Source: Demequina mangrovi (GTDB lineage: Bacteria > Actinomycetota > Actinomycetes > Actinomycetales > Demequinaceae). From it: DNA of 64,000 nt. The DNA lies in the NCBI RefSeq assembly GCF_000759715.1, contig NZ_BBLU01000003.1, positions 1 to 64,000 on the forward strand, read 5' to 3'. This document shows positions 31,019 to 38,082 of the stretch, in pieces (position 1 is the first letter of the stretch; every line of letters begins with the position of its first letter). Both the position numbers and the translations under genes were made by a program. Under the pieces are notes generated by a model. That model saw nothing but the letters and a program-made list of their open reading frames with translations, did no database searches and was not told the origin of the DNA.

Positions 31019-31309
31019 ATGGAGGCCGTGGCGAAACTGCCCGCACCTACTCAGGACCAGTGGGAGTGGCAGTACGAAGGTTCATGCCGGGACGCCGATC
31101 CCGACCTGTTCTTCCACCCGGAGGGCGAACGAGGGGCGGCGCGTCGACGCCGCGCCGAGACCGCCAAGGAGTACTGCGCAGGATGCCCGGTGCTCGACAC
31201 GTGCCGCGAGCGCTCGCTCCAGGCACGCGAGCCGTTCGGGGTCTGGGGCGGGCTGAGCGAGGATGAGCGTCACGCGATCCTCGCCGGGCGCCTCAAGCAG
31301 GCCAGCTGA
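31019..31309 (+). CDS. WhiB-family iron-sulfur transcription factor, WhiB3-like
   Basis: Wbl protein of 96 residues that binds a [4Fe-4S] cluster and partners the principal sigma factor. Cluster ligands are Cys23, Cys53, Cys56 and Cys62; the turn GVWGG is at 74-78, followed by a basic C-terminus. The DPDLFFHPEGERG sequence before the second Cys resembles the WhiB3 class, linked to redox and nutrient sensing in other actinobacteria. ATG 31019 lies after GGGGGCG; an in-frame ATG at 30971 would add 16 residues outside the usual family start. Confidence 0.92.
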   Translation: MEAVAKLPAPTQDQWEWQYEGSCRDADPDLFFHPEGERGAARRRRAETAKEYCAGCPVLDTCRERSLQAREPFGVWGGLSEDERHAILAGRLKQAS

Positions 31310-31314
31310 CAGAC

Positions 31315-31355
31315 GCGAACGCCGCATCGTCCATGGAGGACGATGCGGCGTTCGC
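31315..31355 (+). terminator. Terminator made of two inverted exact GGACGATGCG copies
   Basis: A perfect 18-bp stem with a 5-nt loop (ATGGA), starting 6 bp after the WhiB-like stop. The arms contain exact CGCATCGTCC (31323-31332) and GGACGATGCG (31338-31347) copies extended by 8 further paired bases each. Confidence 0.88.
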
Positions 31356-31397
31356 ATGTCACAGGTCGGCGCAGCGGGCGCCGACCCGGGAACGACG

Positions 31398-31429
31398 ACG
31401 GGCCCCGGGGCTGACGCCCCGAGGCCCGT
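31398..31429 (-). terminator. Terminator of groES
   Basis: A 14-bp stem with one mismatch and a TGAC loop, 17 bp past the groES stop, in the gap between converging genes. No motif copy is present in this one. Confidence 0.75.
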
Positions 31430-31445
31430 GCGAAGAAGCGGCTTG

Positions 31446-31739
31446 TCAGCCGACGATGGCGAGCAGGTCGCGCGCCGAGAGGATGAGGTACTCCTCACCG
31501 GCGTACTTGACCTCGGTGCCGCCGTACTTGCTGTAGATCACCTTGTCGCCGACGGTGACGTCGACGGGGACACGGTTGCCGTTGTCGTCGATGCGACCCG
31601 GGCCCACCGCCACGACCTCGCCCTCCTGGGGCTTCTCCTTGGCGGTGTCAGGGATCACGAGGCCGGACGCCGTCGTGGTCTCGGCCGCGGCGGCCTTGAC
31701 AACAACCTTGTCCTCCAGAGGCTTGATGGAGACCGACAC
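31446..31739 (-). CDS. groES: Co-chaperonin GroES
   Basis: Heptameric lid of the GroEL chaperonin, 97 residues from GTG 31739, giving the standard N-terminus [12 protein letters not shown]. An in-frame GTG at 31751 would add four residues. The mobile-loop segment [21 protein letters not shown] and the C-terminal [13 protein letters not shown] are typical. No groEL follows; the next gene downstream is convergent, so groEL must lie elsewhere. Transcription is controlled by the CIRCE element upstream. Confidence 0.96.
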   Translation of the reverse strand: MSVSIKPLEDKVVVKAAAAETTTASGLVIPDTAKEKPQEGEVVAVGPGRIDDNGNRVPVDVTVGDKVIYSKYGGTEVKYAGEEYLILSARDLLAIVG

Positions 31740-31841
31740 TGCGGACCTCACCTTCCGTACTCGAAGTATGTGGGTGCGGATCCGCGGGATCGCCGTCGCG
31801 GGGGTCGATCCTGGATCCGCGCTCGTGAGAGCACCCTCAAT

Positions 31842-31868
31842 CTAGCACTCGGGACACGAGAGTGCTAA
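31842..31868 (-). promoter_or_regulatory. CIRCE element (HrcA operator) over the groES promoter
   Basis: CTAGCACTC, nine bases, GAGTGCTAA matches the CIRCE consensus except at the outermost base pair. A TAGATT -10 box (31839-31844, minus) overlaps its edge, so HrcA binding would block groES transcription and release it on heat stress. Confidence 0.92.
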
Positions 31869-31908
31869 CGAGCGTCGGAGCGTCTCCGGCGGGTGAGATG
31901 ATCCGGGG

Positions 31909-33078
31909 ATGGACCCCGTCACCGCTCGCCTCACGGTGAGCGAGGCCTGCCTCGAGCTCGCCGCCTCGCTGCGCGACGTCGCCCCGCGCGACGCCCTCGC
32001 CGTGTCGGGCCGGCTGAGGAGGGAGGGCCACGCACCGGCGCTGGTCGCGGCCGCGCTCACGCTCGCGGAGCTGCGCGAGGAGGCCCGCCCCCGCCTCGGC
32101 GACGCGGTCGACGCGATGGCCTTCCATCGCGCAGGGCTCGAGCAGGCCTCACGCGCGGCCGTCTCCCGGCTCCACGCCGCACGCTTCGCGGAGGCCCACT
32201 GCCGCAAGGTCGCCGACCTCACGGCGGGCCTCGGCACGGACGCCATGGCGATCGCGCGACGCGGCCTCGGCGTGGTCGCGTTCGAGGCGGACGAGGCCAC
32301 CGCGGTGCTCGCCGCCCACAACCTCTCCCCGTGGCCGCTCGCCCGGGTGGTGCACGGCGACTCGCTCGCCGGGCTCGCCTCCGTGACGGTCGACGGGATC
32401 TTCGCCGACCCGGCGCGACGGAACGCGCGAGGGCGACGGCACGATCCGGCCGACTACTCCCCGCGGCTCGACGCGGTGCTCGACCTCCGACACGAGGTGC
32501 GCGCGCTCGGCGTGAAGGCCGGCCCCGCGCTCCCCCACGAGGCGATCCCCGAGGACATGGAGGCGCAGTGGGTGAGCATCGACGGCGACGTGGTCGAGGT
32601 CGGGCTCTGGGCGGGCGACGCGGCCCGCCGCACGGGGCACGCGGCGCTCGTGATCCGCGGCGACGAGGAGCATGAGATCGCGGGGCCGACGGACCGCGCC
32701 GGCTCGGGCCCGCTGGGCGAGTGGCTGCTCGAGCCTGACGGCGCGGTGATCCGCGCGGGGCTGATCGGCGTGCTCGCCGACGAGCTCGACGCCCACCTCG
32801 TGGACCCGTCCATCGCCTACCTCACCGCCGACGTGCCGGTCGAGACGCCGTTCGCGCGGGCCTACCGCGTCCTCGAGCGCCTGCCGCTCGACGTCAAGGC
32901 CCTCGCCAGGGAGCTGCGCAGCCGCGACGTCGGCACCGTCGACATCAAGAAGCGAGGCGTCGACCTCACCCCGGAGCAGCTGCGCCCGCGCCTCAGGCTC
33001 AAGGGATCACAGCGCGCGACGCTCGTGCTCACGCGCCTCGAGGGGCGCCACGCCGCACTGCTCGTCGAGCCCGCGTAG
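31909..33078 (+). CDS. Class I SAM-dependent methyltransferase with THUMP-like C-terminus
   Basis: Protein of 389 residues. A Rossmann methyltransferase core has the motif I region ADLTAGLGTDAMAIA, an acidic partner VAFEADE, and FADPARR (the motif IV-like DPAR). It is preceded by an N-terminal helical segment and followed by a C-terminal THUMP-like domain (VDIKKRGVDLTPEQLRPRL). Such proteins are common in actinobacteria and are thought to modify RNA, but the target is not established. It diverges from groES, and the CIRCE lies in the shared spacer. Confidence 0.85.
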   Translation: MDPVTARLTVSEACLELAASLRDVAPRDALAVSGRLRREGHAPALVAAALTLAELREEARPRLGDAVDAMAFHRAGLEQASRAAVSRLHAARFAEAHCRKVADLTAGLGTDAMAIARRGLGVVAFEADEATAVLAAHNLSPWPLARVVHGDSLAGLASVTVDGIFADPARRNARGRRHDPADYSPRLDAVLDLRHEVRALGVKAGPALPHEAIPEDMEAQWVSIDGDVVEVGLWAGDAARRTGHAALVIRGDEEHEIAGPTDRAGSGPLGEWLLEPDGAVIRAGLIGVLADELDAHLVDPSIAYLTADVPVETPFARAYRVLERLPLDVKALARELRSRDVGTVDIKKRGVDLTPEQLRPRLRLKGSQRATLVLTRLEGRHAALLVEPA

Positions 33079-33131
33079 CGCGCCCCGGAGAGGGCCCTCG
33101 ACCGGCCCCGCGCTCGCCTCGCCGCACAACG

Positions 33132-33161
33132 TCCACCATGCGGTGGAAATTGGTTTAGCAT
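33132..33161 (+). promoter_or_regulatory. Putative promoter/operator of the sulfatase gene
   Basis: A perfect inverted repeat TCCACC-ATGC-GGTGGA (33132-33147) lies just before a TAGCAT -10-like box (33156-33161), in a locally AT-rich stretch 64 bp before the ATG. The repeat would overlap a -35 region, suitable for repression. Confidence 0.4.
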
Positions 33162-33224
33162 CTTTCACCAGCATGCGGCGCGCGTTCGGCGCCGCGCTGA
33201 GAGATGAAGCACGAGAGGACGACG

Positions 33225-34835
33225 ATGTCATCAGCAACGCCCCCGGAGGGCACGCCCGAGAACGCCGCGCAGGCCGGCGCCGAGCAGGCCCCGGTCGAGC
33301 GGGCAGCCGCCGAGCAGACCTCGGCTGAGCAGGCAGCCGCCGAGACCACCACCGTCGAGACGCCGGCCAAGCGCAGCCGCGGCAAGCGCATCCTCAAGGC
33401 GACCGGCCTGACGCTCGCGCTGCCCGGCGCCGCCGTGGTGGCCGGCGGCGGATACGTCGCGGTCAAGGCGCTCACCTCCAGCCCCGACAACTCGCCCGAG
33501 CACGAGGCGTCCAAGGACGAGTACCTCGACGCGCTCGCCGGCACCACGTCCTCGGGCGAGGCGCCCAACGTGCTGCTCGTCTACTACGACGACCTCGGCT
33601 ACGAGGACCTGGGCTTCATGGGCGAGACGCCCATCAAGACGCCGAACCTCGACTCCCTCGCCGAGGACGGCGCGGTGCTGACGAACTACCACTCGCCGTC
33701 GGCAGTGTGCACGCCGTCGCGCGCCGCCATGCTGACCGGGCGCCTCGCGCCCCGCGCCGGCGTCCCCGAGGTGCTGTTCCCCAGCTCCGGCGCGATGAAC
33801 CTCATGAACGTCATGGCGGACGCGCACGGGCTCACGCAGGCCGAGATCACCATCCCCGACGTCCTCCAGGCGTCGGGCTACGACACGGGCATGATCGGCA
33901 AGTGGCACATCGGCGACACCGAGGGCTCGAAGCCGAACGACTTCGGCTTCGACTCGTTCCTCGGCTCGCTGTACTCGAACGACATGGCGCCGTTCTCGAT
34001 CTACCAGGACGAGGAGGTGCTGCTCGAGACCGTCGACCAGACCGAGCTCGACGCGTTCTACACGGACGCCGCGGTCGACTTCATCGGCGACGCCGCCGAG
34101 TCCGACGACCCGTTCTTCCTGTACTTCGCCCACAACTTCCCGCACGAGCCCCTGTTCGCGGCGGAGGAGAACGAGGGCCGCTCCGACGCCGGCCTGTACG
34201 GCGACATCGTCGAGGGCCTCGACGACGGCATCGGCCGCATCGTCGACGAGCTCGAGGCCACCGACCAGCTCGACAACACGATCATCATCGTCACGAGCGA
34301 CAACGGCCCGTGGTTCCAGGGCGACGCGGGCGACAACCGCGGCCGCAAGGGCATGGTCTACGAGGGCGGCCAGCTGGTGCCGTTCCTCGTCCACTGGCCC
34401 GACGGCGTCGAGGGCGGTCAGACGATCGACACCATGACCATGGGCACCGACCTCATGCCGACCCTGCTGGACTGGCTCGACATCGAGGCACCCACGGACC
34501 GCGTTCTCGACGGCTCGTCCATGGCGCCGCTGCTCGCGGGCGAGAGCGACGAGGTCAGCGAGTACTACTACTACTACGCCGGCAGCGAGCTGATGGCGGT
34601 CAGCGACGGCCGGTACAAGTACCACGCGCGCACGCCGTACCTCTACACGATGAGCGGCGACACGTTCACCATCGGTGCGCACGTGAAGGGTCCCTGGCTG
34701 TTCGACCTCGAGGCCGACCCGAGCGAGTCGTACGACATCCTCGACAGCAACCCCGAGAAGGCCGCCGAGCTCGCGGCTGAGCTCGAGCGCAAGAACGCCG
34801 AGATGGAGGAGAACCTCCGCGGCTGGGTCTCCTGA
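33225..34835 (+). CDS. Type I (Cys-type) sulfatase, membrane-anchored
   Basis: Hydrolyses sulfate esters, probably of a polysaccharide. It has 536 residues from ATG 33225 (AGAGGA site); ATG 33204 is an alternative. An Ala/Glu-rich N-terminal region of about 50 residues precedes a basic patch and one hydrophobic segment (about 56-80), so the catalytic domain lies outside the membrane. Metal-binding Asp122-Asp123 are followed by the CxPxR motif with Cys162 in CTPSR, the residue converted to formylglycine. The alkaline-phosphatase-fold signatures GKWHIG and TSDNGPWFQ follow. The next gene encodes the maturase. Confidence 0.92.
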   Translation: MSSATPPEGTPENAAQAGAEQAPVERAAAEQTSAEQAAAETTTVETPAKRSRGKRILKATGLTLALPGAAVVAGGGYVAVKALTSSPDNSPEHEASKDEYLDALAGTTSSGEAPNVLLVYYDDLGYEDLGFMGETPIKTPNLDSLAEDGAVLTNYHSPSAVCTPSRAAMLTGRLAPRAGVPEVLFPSSGAMNLMNVMADAHGLTQAEITIPDVLQASGYDTGMIGKWHIGDTEGSKPNDFGFDSFLGSLYSNDMAPFSIYQDEEVLLETVDQTELDAFYTDAAVDFIGDAAESDDPFFLYFAHNFPHEPLFAAEENEGRSDAGLYGDIVEGLDDGIGRIVDELEATDQLDNTIIIVTSDNGPWFQGDAGDNRGRKGMVYEGGQLVPFLVHWPDGVEGGQTIDTMTMGTDLMPTLLDWLDIEAPTDRVLDGSSMAPLLAGESDEVSEYYYYYAGSELMAVSDGRYKYHARTPYLYTMSGDTFTIGAHVKGPWLFDLEADPSESYDILDSNPEKAAELAAELERKNAEMEENLRGWVS

Positions 34836-34844
34836 CCCGAGCGT

Positions 34845-34888
34845 GAACGATGCGGCCGTCCACGGCGACGTGGGCGGCCGCATCGTGC
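34845..34888 (+). terminator. Hairpin after the sulfatase gene, near-copies of the 9-mer
   Basis: A 12-bp perfect stem ACGATGCGGCCG/CGGCCGCATCGT within arms that are one-mismatch copies of GGACGATGCG (34845-34854, 34879-34888), 9 bp past the stop. The sulfatase and maturase genes are therefore probably transcribed separately. Confidence 0.65.
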
Positions 34889-34930
34889 TTCCCGGACCTC
34901 CGGTCCCGCCTCACCCCGCCCCCCTCCCCG

Positions 34931-34936
34931 TAGAAT
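34931..34936 (+). promoter_or_regulatory. -10 box TAGAAT, 9 nt before the maturase gene
   Basis: A near-consensus -10 hexamer with a 9-nt gap to ATG 34946; a leaderless or very short-leader transcript. Confidence 0.5.
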
Positions 34937-34945
34937 TGTCACCGT

Positions 34946-36220
34946 ATGTCCGATTCGCCCGCGCCCCAGAGCCCCGTCGTCGTCGCCGTCCCCGGCCTGG
35001 ACCCGCTGACCGCCGGCGGGCGCCGCAGGCTGCCGTTCACGGTCCTGGCCAAGCCGACCGGCGCGGCGTGCAACCTCGACTGCACGTACTGCTTCTTCCT
35101 GTCCAAGGAGCTGCTGTACGACGGCGACGGCCAGCGCATGACCGAGGCCGGCCTCGAGTCCTACCTCGCGAACCTGCTGCGCTCGCAGCCCGACGGCGAG
35201 GTCGAGATCGCGTGGCAGGGCGGCGAGCCGACGATGCGCGGGATCCCGTTCTTCCGGCGCGCTGTCGAGCTCGCGGAGCAGCTGCGCCGCCCTCAGCAGA
35301 CCGTGCGGCACACGCTGCAGACCAACGGCACCCTGCTGGACGATGCGTGGGGCGAGTTCCTCGCGGCGAACGGCTTCCTCATCGGGCTGAGCGTCGACGG
35401 GCCCGCGCACCTGCACGACGCCTACCGCGTCAACAAGGCCGGGAGGGCGACGCACGCGCAGGTGATGCGCGGGCACGAGATCCTCCGGCGCCACGGCGTC
35501 GAGTACAACATCCTCTGCACCGTGCACGCGGCCAACCAGGACCACGGGCTCGAGGTGTACCGCTACTTCCGCGACACCCTCGGCGCGCGGCACGTGCAGT
35601 TCATCCCGATCGTCGAGCGCGTGACCCGGGAGCAGCTCCCGATCGCGGAGCAGGGCTGGAAGGACGGCAACGGCACCCGCATCCTCTACCGCCAGGAGGG
35701 TGACGCGGTCACGTCGCGGAGCGTGGACCCGGCGGCGTGGGGCGAGTTCCTCGCGACGATCTTCGACGAGTGGGCCGCACACGACGTCGGCACAGTCTTC
35801 GTTCAGCACTTCGACGTCATGCTCGGCAACGCGCTCGGCCAGTACTCGATGTGCGTGCACGCGCCCGAGTGCGGCGGCGCGCTCGCGGTGGAGCACTCCG
35901 GCGACGTGTACGCGTGCGATCACTTCGTCGAGCCGGGATACAAGCTCGGCAACGTCGCGGAGCGGTCGCTGCAGTCGATGCTCCAGTCGCCCGAGCAGCG
36001 CGCCTTCGGCCAGGCCAAGCGCACCGGCCTGCCGCGGCAGTGCGCGGAATGCCCCGTGCGATGGGCCTGCCACGGCGGCTGCCCCAAGGATCGCTTCGAC
36101 ACCACGGCCGACGGCGAGCCCGGCCTCAACCACCTGTGCCCCGGGTACTTCCGGTTCTTCTCGCACGCCGCGCCGACCATCCGCCGCATGGCGGAGCTGG
36201 TGGGACCGACGCTGGGCTAG
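34946..36220 (+). CDS. Anaerobic sulfatase-maturating enzyme (radical SAM, SPASM)
   Basis: Oxidises the sulfatase active-site Cys (or Ser) to formylglycine without oxygen. It has 424 residues. The radical-SAM cluster motif is CxxxCxxC at Cys42, Cys46 and Cys49, and the SAM-binding WQGGEPT follows. The C-terminal SPASM/twitch part has further Cys in HAPECGG, YACDHF, QCAECPVRWACHGGCPKDR and LCPGY for two auxiliary clusters. The adjacent Cys-type sulfatase is the obvious client. The product of the next gene converges, and the two stops share the palindrome CTAG. Confidence 0.94.
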   Translation: MSDSPAPQSPVVVAVPGLDPLTAGGRRRLPFTVLAKPTGAACNLDCTYCFFLSKELLYDGDGQRMTEAGLESYLANLLRSQPDGEVEIAWQGGEPTMRGIPFFRRAVELAEQLRRPQQTVRHTLQTNGTLLDDAWGEFLAANGFLIGLSVDGPAHLHDAYRVNKAGRATHAQVMRGHEILRRHGVEYNILCTVHAANQDHGLEVYRYFRDTLGARHVQFIPIVERVTREQLPIAEQGWKDGNGTRILYRQEGDAVTSRSVDPAAWGEFLATIFDEWAAHDVGTVFVQHFDVMLGNALGQYSMCVHAPECGGALAVEHSGDVYACDHFVEPGYKLGNVAERSLQSMLQSPEQRAFGQAKRTGLPRQCAECPVRWACHGGCPKDRFDTTADGEPGLNHLCPGYFRFFSHAAPTIRRMAELVGPTLG

Positions 36221-36507
36221 CCTGCCGGCTGCTCCTTGAGGAGCTTGGACACCATCTGCTGACTGGTGCCCACCTCGCGCGCGATCGCGCTCTGGGACAT
36301 CCCGGTCGAGGCGAGCTCGCGAATCCGCGCCTTGACGTCGTCGGTCAGCGTCCCGGACCGCTTCGACGGCCCGCCGCGGCGACCCGTCATGATCGAGTCG
36401 ACGCTCGCCTTCGAGATCCCGAGCGCCTCGGCGACGTCGATGCGTCGCTCCCCCGCCTCGACGCGACGCCGCACCTCCGCGACCTGGGCCTCCGTGATCC
36501 GTGCCAT
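36217..36507 (-). CDS. Small helix-turn-helix protein with two HTH units
   Basis: Basic protein of 96 residues with two helix-turn-helix segments, one near 22-40 (DVAEALGISKASVDSI) and one near 70-90 (SQSAIAREVGTSQQMVSKLL), both of the Hin-resolvase/sigma70-region-4-like type. There is no catalytic domain, so it is not a recombinase. It is probably a DNA-binding regulator with unknown targets. The stop overlaps the maturase stop on the other strand. Confidence 0.7.
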   Translation of the reverse strand: MARITEAQVAEVRRRVEAGERRIDVAEALGISKASVDSIMTGRRGGPSKRSGTLTDDVKARIRELASTGMSQSAIAREVGTSQQMVSKLLKEQPAG

Positions 36508-36513
36508 GAGGCC

Positions 36514-36519
36514 AGCCTA
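36514..36519 (-). promoter_or_regulatory. -10 box TAGGCT, 6 nt before the HTH gene
   Basis: TAGGCT with gap GGCCTC to ATG 36507; a leaderless arrangement. Confidence 0.55.
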
Positions 36520-36524
36520 GGCAC

Positions 36525-37130
36525 TCAGGCGCCGGCGACGAGCGACACCGCGAGCACCGCCATCACGGCCGCGATCGCGCCGTCGAGCACCCTCCACGCG
36601 CCCGGGCGCGCCAGGACCCCGGACAGCAGGCGCGCGCCGAAGCCGAGGCCCGCGAACCACAGCGCGCTGCCCGTCACAGCCCCGGCGGCGAAGAGCCAGC
36701 GCGCCTCGTGCGTCGACGCCACCGTCCCCAGCAGCACCACGGTGTCGAGGTAGACGTGCGGGTTGAGCCAGGTCAGCGCGAGGCACGTGGCGGCGACCGC
36801 GCCGGACGATGCGGCGGCCGCCGGGGCATCGTGCGCGTCGAGCGTCTCGCCTGCGGGACGGAGCGCACGCCGGGCCGCGAGCGCGGCGTAGCCCAGCAGG
36901 AAGGCGGCGCCCGCCCACCGTGCGCCTGACACGAGCCACGGCACGTTCTCCACAGCCGCGCCGACCCCGGCGACGCCCGCCGCGATGAGCACGGCGTCCG
37001 AGAGCGTGCAGATCGTCACCACCAGCAGCACGTGCTCGCGGCGGAGCCCCTGGCGCAGCACGAAGACGTTCTGGGCCCCGATCGCGACGATCAGCGAGAG
37101 CCCGAGCCCGAGCCCGACGAGGTAGGTCAT
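36525..37130 (-). CDS. lysE: LysE/ArgO-family amino-acid exporter
   Basis: Membrane exporter of basic amino acids, 201 residues, about six hydrophobic helices. The N-terminal IGAQNVFVLRQGLRREHV and the central TWLNPHVYLDTVVLLG are family hallmarks. It diverges from the LysR-type gene, the classical lysE/lysG arrangement in which the regulator activates export when lysine or arginine accumulates. Specificity for lysine versus arginine is not decided. Confidence 0.92.
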   Translation of the reverse strand: MTYLVGLGLGLSLIVAIGAQNVFVLRQGLRREHVLLVVTICTLSDAVLIAAGVAGVGAAVENVPWLVSGARWAGAAFLLGYAALAARRALRPAGETLDAHDAPAAAASSGAVAATCLALTWLNPHVYLDTVVLLGTVASTHEARWLFAAGAVTGSALWFAGLGFGARLLSGVLARPGAWRVLDGAIAAVMAVLAVSLVAGA

Positions 37131-37136
37131 GGCGAC

Positions 37137-37142
37137 ACGTTA
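37137..37142 (-). promoter_or_regulatory. -10 box TAACGT, 6 nt before lysE
   Basis: TANNNT box with gap GTCGCC to ATG 37130. Confidence 0.5.
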
Positions 37143-37153
37143 TCCGCAGGTTC

Positions 37154-37179
37154 TCCACAGCACTATTAACAATTGTGGA
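37154..37179. promoter_or_regulatory. Inverted repeat in the lysE/lysG divergent promoter
   Basis: TCCACA and TGTGGA arms with a 14-nt AT-rich centre lie between the two divergent -10 boxes; a candidate LysG (LysR-type) binding site. Confidence 0.5.
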
Positions 37180-37187
37180 CTGTGCAT

Positions 37188-37193
37188 TAGCGT
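37188..37193 (+). promoter_or_regulatory. -10 box TAGCGT, 7 nt before lysG
   Basis: TANNNT box with a 7-nt gap to ATG 37201; no ribosome-binding site is visible in the gap. Confidence 0.5.
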
Positions 37194-37200
37194 TGCTTAT

Positions 37201-38082
37201 ATGAAGATCCCCGCCGACCTCGCGCAGACGCTGGCTGCCGTCGTCGACGAGGGGTCGCTCGAGGCCGCGGCACGCACGCTCCACGTCACCCAGCCCGCCG
37301 TGAGCCAGCGCATCGCGACGCTCGAGCGGCTCACGGGGCAGGTGCTCCTCATCCGCTCGCGCCCTGCCCGCGCCACCGAGGCGGGCGAGGCCGTGGTGCG
37401 CTACGGACGTCAGGTCTCCCTGCTCGAGTCCGAGGCGGCATCGACGCTCGGCATCCCCGAGGACCGCCCCGCGCCGCTGCGGATCGCCGTGAACGCGGAC
37501 TCGCTCGCGACCTGGCTGCTCGCGCCCCTCGCACGCGTCGCACCCGAGCTGGGCAGCACGGTCCACCTTCACCGCGAGGACGAGTCCTACACGGCCGAGC
37601 TCCTCGCCCAGGGCGCGGTGGTGGCGGCGGTCACCACGCGCGCGGCCGCCGTCCCCGGGTGCACGGTGACGGCGCTCGGGCGCATGGCCTACCGCGCGGT
37701 CGCCGCGCCGGGCTTCGCGGCGCGCTGGTTCCCCGACGGCGCGACGGACGAGGCGCTCCGCCTGGCCCCCGTGGTCGACTTCGACCGCCGCGACGACCTG
37801 CAGAGCCGCTGGCTCGACGCGCGTTCCCCCGGGGCGGCGCCCCCGCGCCACCAGGTCCCGTCCTCGGCGGAGTTCGCCCAGGCCATCGCGCTCGGCCTGG
37901 GGTGGGGCCTGCTGCCGCCGTCCCAGCGCACGGGCCACGCGCTGGTGGACCTCGGCGAGCCGTCGCTCGAGGTCGCGCTCCACTGGCAGCAGTGGCGCGT
38001 CCACTCGGCGGACCTCACCGCGGTCGCCGAGGCGGTCGCCCAGGAGGCCCGGAGCACGCTCGAGCCGCTCAGCCCCCGCTGA
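37201..38082 (+). CDS. lysG: LysR-family regulator of the LysG/ArgP group
   Basis: Transcriptional regulator of 293 residues. The N-terminal winged HTH has SLEAAARTLHVTQPAVSQRI (about 17-36) and the wing region LERLTGQVLLIRS; the C-terminal effector domain includes LGLGWGLLP. Sequence and divergence from lysE indicate the LysG/ArgP group sensing basic amino acids. Its 3' end overlaps the nagZ 3' end by 14 bp on the other strand, so transcripts converge with no terminator between. Confidence 0.9.
   Translation: MKIPADLAQTLAAVVDEGSLEAAARTLHVTQPAVSQRIATLERLTGQVLLIRSRPARATEAGEAVVRYGRQVSLLESEAASTLGIPEDRPAPLRIAVNADSLATWLLAPLARVAPELGSTVHLHREDESYTAELLAQGAVVAAVTTRAAAVPGCTVTALGRMAYRAVAAPGFAARWFPDGATDEALRLAPVVDFDRRDDLQSRWLDARSPGAAPPRHQVPSSAEFAQAIALGLGWGLLPPSQRTGHALVDLGEPSLEVALHWQQWRVHSADLTAVAEAVAQEARSTLEPLSPR

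Noticed and set aside
36217-36507. Resolvase or transposase fragment
   Set aside because: Only HTH segments are present; no catalytic Ser domain, inverted repeats or target duplication is visible, and the gene has its own promoter-like box.
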